A DNA stretch of 64,000 nt from positions 186,001 through 250,000 of the forward strand of contig NZ_CP134145.1 in assembly GCF_031583595.1 (NCBI RefSeq), given 5' to 3'. Source of the DNA: Thalassotalea psychrophila. Lineage in GTDB: Bacteria > Pseudomonadota > Gammaproteobacteria > Enterobacterales > Alteromonadaceae. Below the pieces are notes generated by a model. It saw only the letters and a list, made by a program, of their open reading frames with translations, ran no database searches and was not told the DNA's origin. Shown piece after piece: positions 46,905-56,382 of this stretch; within the stretch, counting starts at the first letter, position 1, and every line of letters begins with the position of its first letter. A program made the translations under genes and the position numbers.

Positions 46905-47660
46905 ATGCAATTGCAAGACATTAAGAAGTATTCGGCTATAGTTGCCGGATTTATTGCCTTATATTTAATTTTTTTAATTTCATTAGCCCCCGCGGATAAA
47001 TTAATTTCACAAATATCATTGCCTAAAGGTGTGAGTTTACAGGGTATATCTGGCTCGGCGTTTTCAGGTAAAGCCAAATCGGTTACCATAAATAAATATA
47101 CAGTTGAAAATGTTCAATGGTCGGTAAGCCTATTATCGCTAATCACCTTTGATCCTAGCGTAGCGGTTAATTTTGGGGATCGTTTAAGTAGTGTGTCAGG
47201 TTCGATGGATTTATCTAATCTTGGACCGGAGCTGCTTGTCGAAAATGCCCATGTAATAGTGGATGCAAACGAGGTGGTAACACAGCTTAACTTACCCATC
47301 GATATGAATGCTGGCGGGCAAGTTACCTTAGATATATTAGCTATAGGATTGGGAAAACCGGTCTGTGCTATTGCTGACGGTGTTATGCAATGGGATAACG
47401 CTAATGTAAATGCCATGGACGAAGACATTGACTTAGGTTCATTGAAAGCAACTTTAGCCTGTAATGAAGGTGCGTTAGCTATCACCATTGATCCTAAAAA
47501 TGATTTAGGTTTAGAGCTTACGGCGAATGTTGCAAGCATGAGAAGAATAACAGCAGATGGTTATTTAACGCCGGGAAACAAATTTCCTAGTGCACTTAAA
47601 CCGGTGCTAGGTTTTATTGGTAAAAAGGATTCGAAAGGCCGCTATACAATTCGTTTATAA
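46905..47660 (+). CDS. gspN: Type II secretion protein N
   Basis: The 251-residue protein has an N-terminal membrane anchor at about residues 9-27 (YSAIVAGFIALYLIFLISLAP) and a beta-rich body with GVSLQGISGSAFSGKAKSV and TLDILAIGLGKPVCAIADGVMQW. These fit GspN, the least conserved T2SS component, of unclear role. It ends the gspC-N operon; the next gene converges on it. Confidence 0.92.
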   Translation: MQLQDIKKYSAIVAGFIALYLIFLISLAPADKLISQISLPKGVSLQGISGSAFSGKAKSVTINKYTVENVQWSVSLLSLITFDPSVAVNFGDRLSSVSGSMDLSNLGPELLVENAHVIVDANEVVTQLNLPIDMNAGGQVTLDILAIGLGKPVCAIADGVMQWDNANVNAMDEDIDLGSLKATLACNEGALAITIDPKNDLGLELTANVASMRRITADGYLTPGNKFPSALKPVLGFIGKKDSKGRYTIRL

Positions 47661-47698
47661 TCGAATTTGTGTAAACGACTGCAGGGCTATCGTCAAAA

Positions 47699-48418
47699 TC
47701 AATTATCGATAATAGGTAGCCCTTTTAAATGGGCAATTTTTACTAACGATTTGGTTGGGTAATTAGTGAATATGCCATCTACACCTAAATAATGCATTTC
47801 GCTAATATCATCTTCATCATCGACAGTATAAACAAATACTTTCAAACCACGTTGATGTGCATCGCTGACAAATTCCTGATTAACAAAATCTATAGCAATA
47901 TGTACGCTATAAGCATGTAAGTGCTCAGCAAAAGCCGCATAAGTTAACGGGCAGCTTGCAGTTAAAGCGCCAACATTTAATTCTGGATTTATTGATTTAA
48001 TTTCAAAGAGTAAATGGTGATTAAACGATGAAAACAAAAACTGATTATAGCTAAAATTATATAGGCTTACGGCTTTGTCGATAAGATCTAAAACCGGTAA
48101 TACGGTTCGATCTGCTTTTAACTCTATATTGAGATGACACTTACCATTGATAGTTGCTAATACTTCTTCAAGGGTAGGTACTTGTTGGCCTTTCCCTGCA
48201 TCTAGCTCTCGTATTTGCTTAAAGGAAAGTTTATTTATTTTGCCTTTGCCGTTGGTGGTTTTATCTACCCATCGGTCATGGATAACGATAAGCTCACCAT
48301 CGCTAAGGTGGACATCAACTTCTATGGCATCCACCTGCATGGCTAATGCTTGCTCTATTGCTAATAGTGTGTTTTCTGGCTCATGGCCACTTGCACCTCT
48401 ATGCGCAAAAACAAGCAT
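47699..48418 (-). CDS. Glycerophosphodiester phosphodiesterase (UgpQ-like)
   Basis: The 239-residue protein has the GDPD TIM barrel: FAHRGASGHEPENTLLAIEQAL, EVDVHLSDGELIVIHD (metal-binding Glu/Asp and catalytic His) and the closing VYTVDDEDDISEMHYLGVDGIFTNYP. There is no signal peptide, so it resembles the cytoplasmic UgpQ rather than periplasmic GlpQ. It releases sn-glycerol-3-phosphate from glycerophosphodiesters. It lies 4 bp after psd in the same direction, placing phospholipid synthesis and recycling together. Confidence 0.93.
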   Translation of the reverse strand: MLVFAHRGASGHEPENTLLAIEQALAMQVDAIEVDVHLSDGELIVIHDRWVDKTTNGKGKINKLSFKQIRELDAGKGQQVPTLEEVLATINGKCHLNIELKADRTVLPVLDLIDKAVSLYNFSYNQFLFSSFNHHLLFEIKSINPELNVGALTASCPLTYAAFAEHLHAYSVHIAIDFVNQEFVSDAHQRGLKVFVYTVDDEDDISEMHYLGVDGIFTNYPTKSLVKIAHLKGLPIIDN

Positions 48419-48422
48419 AATT

Positions 48423-49343
48423 TTACTCTTCTACTTTTGGCATTATTACGTTAGCGTAAGTTTCACCTAAACGGGTCACTGTTTCAGGGCCATCACCATC
48501 AGTAAATTCAATCGTGTTTGGTGGGAAACAGCACACTGTAGTTGAACCTAATTTGAAACGGCCCATTTCTTCACCTTTTTCAAGATGAATAGCGTTTTCA
48601 CCTTCACTTGGATAAGTCCAGGTCGTCACTTTCTTTTCTTTGCTTGGAGCGATGGTGCCAGCCCAAACAGTTTCAATGCTGGCGACTATTGTTGCACCAA
48701 CCAATACCACAGCCATAGGCCCTATTGCTGTATCAAAAATAGCAACTACACGTTCATTACGGGCAAATAAGTTAGGTACATTTTGAGCTGTTAAAGGGTT
48801 TACTGAGAATAAATCGCCTGGTACAAAAATCATCTCGCGTAGGGTGCCTGCAATTGGCATATGAATACGATGATAATCTTTCGGAGCCAAATAAATAGTA
48901 GAAAACTTTCCTCCTTGAAATGGTGCAGCAGTTTCAGCTTTACCACCAAGTAAAGTTTCTAAAGAATAGTTAAACCCTTTAGCTTGAATAATCTGGTCAT
49001 TAATAATGTCACCTTGTTGGCTAATAGCACCATCAACAGGATAACAAATTTCATTTGCATCAGGATTAATTGGGCGAGCACCGTCAACTAATTCACGAGT
49101 AAAAAAATCATTAAAAGTGGCAAACTCTTTAGGCTCTTGTATTTTCGCTTGGCTCATATCGATGCCGTAAGCTTTTATAAAACGCTTTATTGCAAATGTT
49201 GTTAACACACCACCTTTACCGGCGGCTAATTTACCAACTAAGCGTGATAAACCATGTTTTGGCATTGCATATTGCAAAGCAATTTTTAAATTATCAACTG
49301 ACACTAAAGTTTCCTTTTTAAATTTTTTGAAAACGCTAAGCAA
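48423..49343 (-). CDS. psd: Phosphatidylserine decarboxylase proenzyme
   Basis: The 306-residue proenzyme has the self-cleaving LGST motif in [12 protein letters not shown], where the Ser becomes the pyruvoyl group. The Asp and His of the processing triad are visible in [10 protein letters not shown] and [10 protein letters not shown]. It converts phosphatidylserine to phosphatidylethanolamine at the inner membrane. It follows rsgA in the same direction, as in E. coli, and is close to the ugpQ-like gene. Confidence 0.97.
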   Translation of the reverse strand: MLSVFKKFKKETLVSVDNLKIALQYAMPKHGLSRLVGKLAAGKGGVLTTFAIKRFIKAYGIDMSQAKIQEPKEFATFNDFFTRELVDGARPINPDANEICYPVDGAISQQGDIINDQIIQAKGFNYSLETLLGGKAETAAPFQGGKFSTIYLAPKDYHRIHMPIAGTLREMIFVPGDLFSVNPLTAQNVPNLFARNERVVAIFDTAIGPMAVVLVGATIVASIETVWAGTIAPSKEKKVTTWTYPSEGENAIHLEKGEEMGRFKLGSTTVCCFPPNTIEFTDGDGPETVTRLGETYANVIMPKVEE

Positions 49344-49392
49344 ACAAAATTGCTAACTTAGCGTTATTTATTATAGATTATTTATGTAGATA

Positions 49393-50424
49393 TTAATTAA
49401 ATCTTGAGGTTAATTTATTATCACCAAGACTGGCTAGAATACGTTGATAACTGGCGAAGCGTAATGGATTTATTTTACCATCGCTTACCGCTTGTTGAAG
49501 AGCGCAGCCCGGGTCATTTTGATGTTTGCAGTCGCGAAACTTGCAATAACCAAGATGATCTTGAAACTCAATAAAGCCTTGGTTAACTTCTTCAGGGGAT
49601 AAATGCCATAAACCAAATTCACGAATACCTGGAGAATCAATCAGTCGACCACCTGTAGGGAAGTGGTATAAGCGAGCTACAGTAGTGGTATGCTGTCCTA
49701 ATCCTGAATTCTCAGAAACTATTTTTGTATCTATACCTAATTCCGGCATTAGTGAATTAACTAACGTAGATTTACCAACGCCTGATTGACCAACAAATAT
49801 ACTGGTTTTATCATTTAAGCGAGCGGTGATATTTTCTATACCCTCTTGTAATTTACTGCTGGCAAAAATTACTTCGTAACCTATTTCCTGATAAAGCGAG
49901 ATGTGTATATCTATCAGCTCTTGATGTTCATCACTGAGTAAATCAATTTTATTCAATACAATAATGGGTTTAATACCCGTTAACTCAATAGCAACTAAGT
50001 AACGATCAATAATGTCCGGGTTGAAAGCTGGAACAACAGATGAAACGATAAAGATTTGGTCGATATTAGCAGCAATTGGTTTTAGTCCATCATAAACATC
50101 GGGTCTGGCTAATTCTGTAGTGCGATCATGTACCGCCTCGATAACACCGCTTATGCTGTGCTGCGTTTCTTTACCTTGACGCCAAACCACTGAATCACCG
50201 CAAACTATACTTTTAACCGTTCGGCGAATATTGCAGCGATATATATCACCATTGCTTGCTTCAACATCAGCATGCTGACCGAAGCGACTAACAATAATGC
50301 CATTTTGCTGTTCGCTCAGTTCACTATCTTGCCAAGCAATGTCTTTATCTTTGCTTAGTTTATTCGCTATATTTTGCTTAATGCGACGATGTTGACCTTT
50401 AGTCAATTTTTTTGCTTTAGCCAC
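49393..50424 (-). CDS. rsgA: Ribosome small-subunit-dependent GTPase RsgA
   Basis: The 343-residue protein has an N-terminal OB fold, then a circularly permuted GTPase domain whose motifs appear in the order G4 (NKIDLL), G5 (ASSKLQ), G1 (GQSGVGKSTLVNSL) and G3 (DSPGIREFG). The C-terminal zinc knuckle is CKFRDCKHQNDPGC. RsgA checks maturation of the 30S subunit. It diverges from orn with 98 bp between starts, and precedes psd. Confidence 0.97.
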   Translation of the reverse strand: MAKAKKLTKGQHRRIKQNIANKLSKDKDIAWQDSELSEQQNGIIVSRFGQHADVEASNGDIYRCNIRRTVKSIVCGDSVVWRQGKETQHSISGVIEAVHDRTTELARPDVYDGLKPIAANIDQIFIVSSVVPAFNPDIIDRYLVAIELTGIKPIIVLNKIDLLSDEHQELIDIHISLYQEIGYEVIFASSKLQEGIENITARLNDKTSIFVGQSGVGKSTLVNSLMPELGIDTKIVSENSGLGQHTTTVARLYHFPTGGRLIDSPGIREFGLWHLSPEEVNQGFIEFQDHLGYCKFRDCKHQNDPGCALQQAVSDGKINPLRFASYQRILASLGDNKLTSRFN

Positions 50425-50522
50425 GTGTATATTTCATTTGTTAGCTGTTGATCATATGAATGCTTTAAATTATGCCGTATTATACTTAAATAGTAGTGAT
50501 AATGAAAATATAAGGCGTTTAA

Positions 50523-51068
50523 ATGGTTGTAAATGCGAATAATTTAATCTGGCTAGACTTAGAAATGACAGGCTTGGAGCCTGAGCAAGATGTGATCTTA
50601 GAGATAGCATCGATAGTCACTGATGGCGATCTTAATATATTGGCTGAAGGGCCGGTATTTGCCATCCATCAAAGTGATGATGTGCTAGCTAATATGAATG
50701 AATGGTGTGTCAAACAGCACGGTGCCAGTGGCTTAACTGAGCGTTGTCGCCAATCAAAGATCACTTTAGCGCATGCAGAGCAAGCAACTGTTGAATTTAT
50801 TGAGCAGTACGTAGCAAAAGGTGTTTCTCCGATGTGCGGTAATTCAATTGGCCAAGACCGACGCTTTATTAACGCTTATATGCAAAATTTTGAGACTTGG
50901 TTTCATTATCGTAATATTGACGTAAGTACGATTAAAGAATTGGTTAGGCGCTGGCAACCCGAAGTTTTAGATAAGGTCACTAAACAAGGGACACATCTAG
51001 CTTTAGATGACATTAGAGAGTCAATTGCAGAATTAAAAGTTTATAGACAACACGTATTTAAAATATAA
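50523..51068 (+). CDS. orn: Oligoribonuclease
   Basis: The 181-residue DEDDh exonuclease has [14 protein letters not shown] (Exo I), [15 protein letters not shown] (Exo II) and [11 protein letters not shown] (Exo III), with the metal-binding Asp/Glu and general-base His. It degrades two- to five-residue RNA fragments, including pGpG from cyclic-di-GMP turnover. It diverges from rsgA, as in E. coli. Two non-core genes separate it from queG. Confidence 0.97.
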   Translation: MVVNANNLIWLDLEMTGLEPEQDVILEIASIVTDGDLNILAEGPVFAIHQSDDVLANMNEWCVKQHGASGLTERCRQSKITLAHAEQATVEFIEQYVAKGVSPMCGNSIGQDRRFINAYMQNFETWFHYRNIDVSTIKELVRRWQPEVLDKVTKQGTHLALDDIRESIAELKVYRQHVFKI

Positions 51069-51186
51069 TATAGCAAGTAAATATTATGTTAATGGTGCAA
51101 TGTGGATTAGATTTGTACTAGTATTAGACTTGTTATAATAATTATCGTCACTGAAAAGTAGAATAATAATAAAAGGATTTGTGACT

Positions 51187-52851
51187 ATGCAAGGCTCTCA
51201 TGCTTTGGTGAAAACACCACGTTACATCATTACTAAGGCTGTACTTTATGTTGCCTTATTACTTGCCACCATGGGATTATTGGTGACAACTTCTTTATGG
51301 CTTTATAACCAGCAAGCTGAAAAAGCAGAATTTCTTCATAAACAACAAATACCTTTTATTAAAAATAATGCCCAATTGATGAAAAGTGTCGCTGAATTAG
51401 AAAATCAGTTAGTGGCTCAGCAATTGGCAATTCGTCATCAACAACTCGATCAACCTCTTGATGATGTAAAACAAGCATGGTTAGAAATTGTCGATTTAAG
51501 CAAACAGCATGTATTAATGGTAAATGATAATTTACGAGATAATACTGCAGATGATATTGCTAAAACGGCACAAATATTTGCTGATGGATATAAAAAGTTT
51601 GTTATTTTAGTCGATGACCTAATTCTTATTCGTCAATCACGCAATGGTCAATACAGCGCCAATACTCAAACCTTAATTGAAATTATTGAGCAAGTTGATG
51701 ACATTCGCCGTGAAAAACAAAGGTTGCTTAATCAGAACTCTTTAGATTTTGTAAATAGCCAAAATAGAGTGAAAACCAACACCTTCAATGCTGTTATTGC
51801 ATTAATGAATGAAGGCCAATTTTATCAATATATTTATCAAGAATTACTGAAGTTACAAAACCAGTTAACAGCCTTATCTTCAACTGTGTCTTCTCATCAT
51901 TTTAATCAAATATCGACACAAATTGCTACATTAACGAAGAACATTAATAAAGAATTACAAACGAACAAAGCCAGTGATAAAAAGTTAAAACAATTGACTG
52001 CCGATATTAGTAGTATCACTAATCAACTCATGGGATCTGGGCAGTTATTTGCTAAGTGGCGAGATGAAAACATCACCACAAATAAAGTTATAAGTCAGTT
52101 AAAAGATTACCAAGATTTCTTGAATCAAACAGCTCTGTTAATTGAACGCCCTAATTTTTATGATTTACCAGAGTTTGAGTTAAACTTACCTATTATTGGT
52201 GTGAAAGTTAAGGAGTCAACCATGCTACCTATTGGTTTTCTGTTTATCTTAATCTTAGTATTCTCGAGCGGATTTTTAGCATGGCGTATTTTAAATCTAA
52301 TTAATCGTACATTCCATGCCGGCGCAGATCATATGCAACTTGAGCATGAGAAAGAGTTGCAAGCTGAACAAGCATTGATCAATGTAAAAAATAAAGAAAA
52401 AAGTCAGCTTAAATCAATTATGGAAACCAATACCCATTCAGAACTCAAACAAACTGAGCAACAAGCAATTGCCGACTTAGATGAAGAGATTGAAGAGGCG
52501 CAGCCTAGTTTTTATCAAATTAATAATTTAATCATGAATCTTGAAAAGTTTAATCAATACCACGGCTCGGCTGAAATGGCAGTATTTATGCTTGATGATT
52601 ATATGGAACGTAACAAGCAAAACTTCCAAAAACTCAAAGATGCTCTCGCCCATGAAAACTTAGCCAGAGTCAACGAAATTAATGAAGCGATTTTAAAAAC
52701 AGCAATTATCTTATCGGCGCCGCGCTTAGTTAAAGTGTGTGAGCTACTAAGAGATGTATGTAACAAACAAGCAATTCATCAAGCAGTACCTCTTATTGTT
52801 GAAATGAATGAAGCGATCTTAGAAGTGGCTAAATTCGTTGAAGAGAGTTAG
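51187..52851 (+). CDS. Two-TM periplasmic-sensor-like protein with an Hpt-like C-terminal region lacking the His
   Basis: I use the ATG at 51187 (554 residues), with AGGA nine bases upstream; a GTG two codons earlier sits only 3 bp from that site. TM1 is at about residues 17-40 and TM2 at about 347-367. Between them is a ~300-residue, Gln-rich, almost wholly helical periplasmic domain resembling bacterial sensor modules. After TM2 comes a charged coiled-coil (about 385-435) and then a four-helix-like tail. The tail ends LVKVCELLRDVCNKQ and recalls Hpt phosphotransfer domains, but the HxLKG phosphoacceptor segment reads AILKT at 501-505, so no canonical phosphorylatable His is present. The function is unknown. 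No kinase or receiver gene is adjacent. It lies between orn and an alpha/beta hydrolase. Confidence 0.8.
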   Translation: MQGSHALVKTPRYIITKAVLYVALLLATMGLLVTTSLWLYNQQAEKAEFLHKQQIPFIKNNAQLMKSVAELENQLVAQQLAIRHQQLDQPLDDVKQAWLEIVDLSKQHVLMVNDNLRDNTADDIAKTAQIFADGYKKFVILVDDLILIRQSRNGQYSANTQTLIEIIEQVDDIRREKQRLLNQNSLDFVNSQNRVKTNTFNAVIALMNEGQFYQYIYQELLKLQNQLTALSSTVSSHHFNQISTQIATLTKNINKELQTNKASDKKLKQLTADISSITNQLMGSGQLFAKWRDENITTNKVISQLKDYQDFLNQTALLIERPNFYDLPEFELNLPIIGVKVKESTMLPIGFLFILILVFSSGFLAWRILNLINRTFHAGADHMQLEHEKELQAEQALINVKNKEKSQLKSIMETNTHSELKQTEQQAIADLDEEIEEAQPSFYQINNLIMNLEKFNQYHGSAEMAVFMLDDYMERNKQNFQKLKDALAHENLARVNEINEAILKTAIILSAPRLVKVCELLRDVCNKQAIHQAVPLIVEMNEAILEVAKFVEES

Positions 52852-52917
52852 TGAAATCAAAGTGCATTAAGTAATTGAATTTCACTATTCTACTGTAGGT
52901 ATTACTGAATTTAATCA

Positions 52918-53721
52918 ATGAAAATTAACGATTTAGACTTTAATGTTGTAACTCGAGGAACAGGTCAAACACTTGTTTGGGGCCATGGTTTAATGGCTAA
53001 TCTTGATAGTGAAAATAGGTTGAATATTTTTGCTTGGGATAATTTCCCCCATAATAAACAATTGGTTCGTTATGATGCTCGAGGGCATGGTAAAACTGAA
53101 CCAACCTTCTCTGCGGATGATTACCATTGGCAAAATTTAGCAACAGATATGCATTTAATTGCGGATGAATTAGGCATTGGTCAATTCATCGCTGGAGGAC
53201 AGTCTATGGGCTGTGCTACCTCTATTTACGCTGCTTTAAACAAACCTGATAATGTTAAAGCTTTAATACTGGTTAATCCACCTACTGCTTGGGAAACTAG
53301 AGCCGAACAAAAAGGGCTTTACAATAGGTTTGCTAGACTAGGTGGACTGTTAGGTGGGCGTTTGTTAGCTAAAGTTATGTCGAAAGATTTAGGGCGAATT
53401 TTACCTGCTTGGTTGGTTCAAGAAAAACAGGTTAATGCATCAGCAATACTTGCGGGAATTGCACAAATGAAACGCCGATCACTATATTATTTATTTAAAG
53501 GTGCAGGCTTAACTGATTTACCTAGCAAAGAAAAAATTAAATCTATTGCTGTACCCACTTTGATTTTGAGTTGGGAAGGTGATCCGAGTCATCCTGTTTC
53601 GACAGCAATTACATTGGCTGAACTTATACCAAATTCTGATCTACATGTTGCCAAAAACTATAAGGATGTGCAGCAATGGCCAGAAGTTTTAGTTAATTTT
53701 TTAAATCAAATTGATCGTTAA
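52918..53721 (+). CDS. Alpha/beta hydrolase-fold protein with an atypical third catalytic position
   Basis: The 267-residue protein has a typical alpha/beta hydrolase start (LVWGHGLMANLDS, RYDARGHGKTEP) and the nucleophile elbow GGQSMGCA with Ser96. Asp222 lies in LILSWEGDPSHP. Near the C-terminus, where the His normally follows the last strand in a GH motif before ..P-E...., the sequence is AKNYKDVQQWPEVL with no His; His225 and His243 lie earlier. It may use another His or lack the usual hydrolase activity. No signal peptide is seen. It lies 66 bp downstream of the Hpt-like membrane protein gene, perhaps co-transcribed. Confidence 0.85.
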   Translation: MKINDLDFNVVTRGTGQTLVWGHGLMANLDSENRLNIFAWDNFPHNKQLVRYDARGHGKTEPTFSADDYHWQNLATDMHLIADELGIGQFIAGGQSMGCATSIYAALNKPDNVKALILVNPPTAWETRAEQKGLYNRFARLGGLLGGRLLAKVMSKDLGRILPAWLVQEKQVNASAILAGIAQMKRRSLYYLFKGAGLTDLPSKEKIKSIAVPTLILSWEGDPSHPVSTAITLAELIPNSDLHVAKNYKDVQQWPEVLVNFLNQIDR

Positions 53722-53732
53722 TTCGCATAACC

Positions 53733-54878
53733 CTAGGCGTCTCTAGATAAGCCTTTTTCGATAGTACGTATTAAACGGGCGGTTAAGCGCTCGTTTTTAT
53801 TTTCAATCAGTTGCTCTAGTTTTAACTGTTGTTGTTTTAATGCCCAATCAATATGTTCCTGCACCATTTCGCTATCTGTTTGCTGAGCTGTTAGTGCATC
53901 AACTATGGCTTGATCAAAAGGTGCATTACCTAATGCAACGGCAATATTTCGTTGCCAACAATCAAAGCCAATGCGACGAATAGGCGAACCTTCAGTGTTT
54001 TTTAAAAATTGCGATTCAGTCCAACTGAAAATTTCCAATAAGGTTATATCGTCAAGCTGGTTACGTGGTTGAAAATCATCTTCAACCGAGAGTTTGGCAA
54101 ATTTATTCCATGGACAAATTAATTGGCAATCGTCACAGCCATATATTCTATTGCCGATTAATGGGCGAAACTCTTCAGGTATGGCATCCCTCAGCTCAAT
54201 AGTTAAGTAAGAAATACAGCGCCTGGCATCTACAACATACGGCTTAACTATGGCATTTGTCGGACAAATTTTTATGCAAGATACACACTGGCCACATTGA
54301 TTCTGTTTTGGTTGATCAGTTGGTAGAGGAATATCGACCATCAGTTCGCCCAAGAAAAACCAAGAGCCAGCTTGTTGATTGATTAACAAACTGTGTTTTC
54401 CTACCCAACCAAGGCCGGCTTTTTCTGCTAATGGTCGTTCTAACACCGGCGCAGAATCAACAAACGGGCGAAAGTTAAGGCTGTGGCAATACTCTTCAAT
54501 TTTTTGGCCGAGTTGCTTTAAGCGATTACGCATCAGTTTGTGATAATCGCGACCAAGGGCATAACGAGACACAAACGCATGTTTTGGTTGTTTTAATATT
54601 TTGGCGAATTTAGCCTGAGTTGGCAGGTAATCAAGGCGGGCAGAAATTACTCTTAATGTGCCTGGCAGTAATTCATCGGGTCTGGCGCGCATTAGATCAT
54701 GACGTGCCATATAATCCATATTGCCGTGATAGCCTTGCTCAAGCCAATGGCTTAAGGCTTTTTCATGGCTTTTTAAATCTACATCGCAAATACCAATATC
54801 ACTAAATCCAAGTTCAGCCGCCCAAAGCTTGATTTTTTCGGCCAGTTGTTGATAGTTAATAGATGAATGATCGCTCAT
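53733..54878 (-). CDS. queG: Epoxyqueuosine reductase
   Basis: I place the start at the ATG at 54878 (381 residues) because the following MSDHSSINYQQLAEKIKLWAAE aligns with the N-terminus of E. coli QueG; an ATG 13 codons upstream is possible. FRPFVDSAPVLERPLAEKAGLGWVGKHSLL belongs to the cobalamin-binding reductase core. Two 4Fe-4S clusters are indicated by CGQCVSCIKICP and CDDCQLICPWN. The enzyme completes queuosine synthesis in tRNA. It diverges from nnr with 10 bp between start codons. Confidence 0.97.
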   Translation of the reverse strand: MSDHSSINYQQLAEKIKLWAAELGFSDIGICDVDLKSHEKALSHWLEQGYHGNMDYMARHDLMRARPDELLPGTLRVISARLDYLPTQAKFAKILKQPKHAFVSRYALGRDYHKLMRNRLKQLGQKIEEYCHSLNFRPFVDSAPVLERPLAEKAGLGWVGKHSLLINQQAGSWFFLGELMVDIPLPTDQPKQNQCGQCVSCIKICPTNAIVKPYVVDARRCISYLTIELRDAIPEEFRPLIGNRIYGCDDCQLICPWNKFAKLSVEDDFQPRNQLDDITLLEIFSWTESQFLKNTEGSPIRRIGFDCWQRNIAVALGNAPFDQAIVDALTAQQTDSEMVQEHIDWALKQQQLKLEQLIENKNERLTARLIRTIEKGLSRDA

Positions 54879-54888
54879 GGAAGTATTT

Positions 54889-56382
54889 ATGAAACCCGTT
54901 AAATTTTTGGCAAGCATACCACAATATGCCTATGAGGCTGAAGTGGTCCAAAAAAACGAAGGCATAATAGCTGAGCAGGAAAACTTAAGTTTATATCAGT
55001 TAATGGAATCTGCCGGATTAGCAGCTTTTCAGTTACTTCAGACTGAGTGGCCTAACAGCAAAACCATTTTAATTGTATGCGGTAAAGGAAATAATGCCGG
55101 TGATGGATTTATTTTAGCCAGGTTGGCTCTTGCACAGGGCATGAATGTGTACCTGCATAGCTTAGCTGCCATAAATGAATACCAAGGAGATGCACAGCTA
55201 GCTTGTCAAAAATATCTCAAAGCAGGTGGTAGCTTGCATAAATTTAATGAGATTGATTTAACTCGAATAGACCTCATCGTTGATGCTTTACTTGGTACCG
55301 GGTTGTCTGGAACCGTAAGAGAAAACTATCGTTATGTTATTGAATTAATAAATCAGCTAGAAAAACCAATTCTCAGCATAGACCTTCCTTCTGGATTAGA
55401 TGCCAACACGGGGCAGATACTAGGATGTGCGATAAAAGCAGATATTACAGTAACATTTGTTGGTGTTAAAAAAGGCCTGTTAACCGGCGTTGCCAGTGAT
55501 TACTGCGGTGAACTTTATTTCTCTGGTTTAGGCATTGGTGCGGCTTTTACAGAAAGCATTTCATCAAACATAACGGTTAATTCCTTAGGCTCTCTATGCT
55601 CATTACCCAGTAGGCGACAAAGCTCTCATAAGGGGAATAGTGGTTTCGCCTTAGTTATCGGCGGCAATTTGGGGATGCCTGGCGCGGCGAGATTATCCGC
55701 CGAGGCTAGTTTACGCAGCGGTGCTGGTTTAGTAGGTGTAATCTGTCATAAAACTAATGAAGCTATGATGTTATCTAATCGCCCTGAGCTAATGTTGCTT
55801 AAGTTTGATGGTGAATTTATTGATAACCAACAAAAAATTGAAAAGGTAAATGTGGTTATCGCGGGGCCGGGGTTAGGCACTGATGCTTGGGCTAAAAATA
55901 ATTTTCAACAGGCATTAGCATTAAACAAGCCTATGGTTGTTGATGCCGATGGCTTAAATTTATTAGCGATTAACCCACAGTATCGAGATAACTGGATATT
56001 AACCCCTCACCCAGGTGAAGCTGCTAGGTTACTGAATTGTTCTGTGGCAAAAATAGAACAAGATAGGTTTGAGTCCGCTAGGGCTATTGCATTAAAATAT
56101 GGTGGTGTTTGTGTATTAAAAGGGGCGGGGACTTTGATAAGTGATGGTGAAAATGTGGCTATTAATATATCCGGTAACCCTGGTATGGCTGTTGGTGGCA
56201 TGGGGGATGTCTTGTCTGGTATCATTGGCGCTTTAATATTACAATTAAACAATATATTTTTAGCAGCCAAATACGGTGTGTATTTACATGGTCGAGCTGC
56301 TGATTTAGCAATAATTGATGGTCAAAAAGGCTTACTTGCCAGTGATCTATTTCCTTATATTCGACAGCTGGTAAATGAATGA
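54889..56382 (+). CDS. nnr: Bifunctional NAD(P)H-hydrate epimerase/dehydratase
   Basis: The start is the ATG at 54889, preceded by GGAAG at a good distance; an in-frame ATG at 54877 would overlap queG. The 497-residue protein fuses an N-terminal YjeF_N epimerase domain (LIVCGKGNNAGDGFILARLA, LIVDALLGTGLSG, SIDLPSGLDA) to a C-terminal ADP-dependent dehydratase (HKGNSGFALVIGGNLGMPGAA, PHPGEAARLL, GNPGMAVGGMGDVLSG). It repairs hydrated NADH and NADPH. tsaE overlaps it by 4 bp, as in the E. coli superoperon. Confidence 0.97.
   Translation: MKPVKFLASIPQYAYEAEVVQKNEGIIAEQENLSLYQLMESAGLAAFQLLQTEWPNSKTILIVCGKGNNAGDGFILARLALAQGMNVYLHSLAAINEYQGDAQLACQKYLKAGGSLHKFNEIDLTRIDLIVDALLGTGLSGTVRENYRYVIELINQLEKPILSIDLPSGLDANTGQILGCAIKADITVTFVGVKKGLLTGVASDYCGELYFSGLGIGAAFTESISSNITVNSLGSLCSLPSRRQSSHKGNSGFALVIGGNLGMPGAARLSAEASLRSGAGLVGVICHKTNEAMMLSNRPELMLLKFDGEFIDNQQKIEKVNVVIAGPGLGTDAWAKNNFQQALALNKPMVVDADGLNLLAINPQYRDNWILTPHPGEAARLLNCSVAKIEQDRFESARAIALKYGGVCVLKGAGTLISDGENVAINISGNPGMAVGGMGDVLSGIIGALILQLNNIFLAAKYGVYLHGRAADLAIIDGQKGLLASDLFPYIRQLVNE

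Noticed and set aside
47669..47742. GGGCTA...TAGCCC inverted repeat between gspN and the ugpQ-like gene
   Set aside because: The stem is only 6 bp with a long loop and overlaps the ugpQ-like stop; it is too weak to call a terminator.
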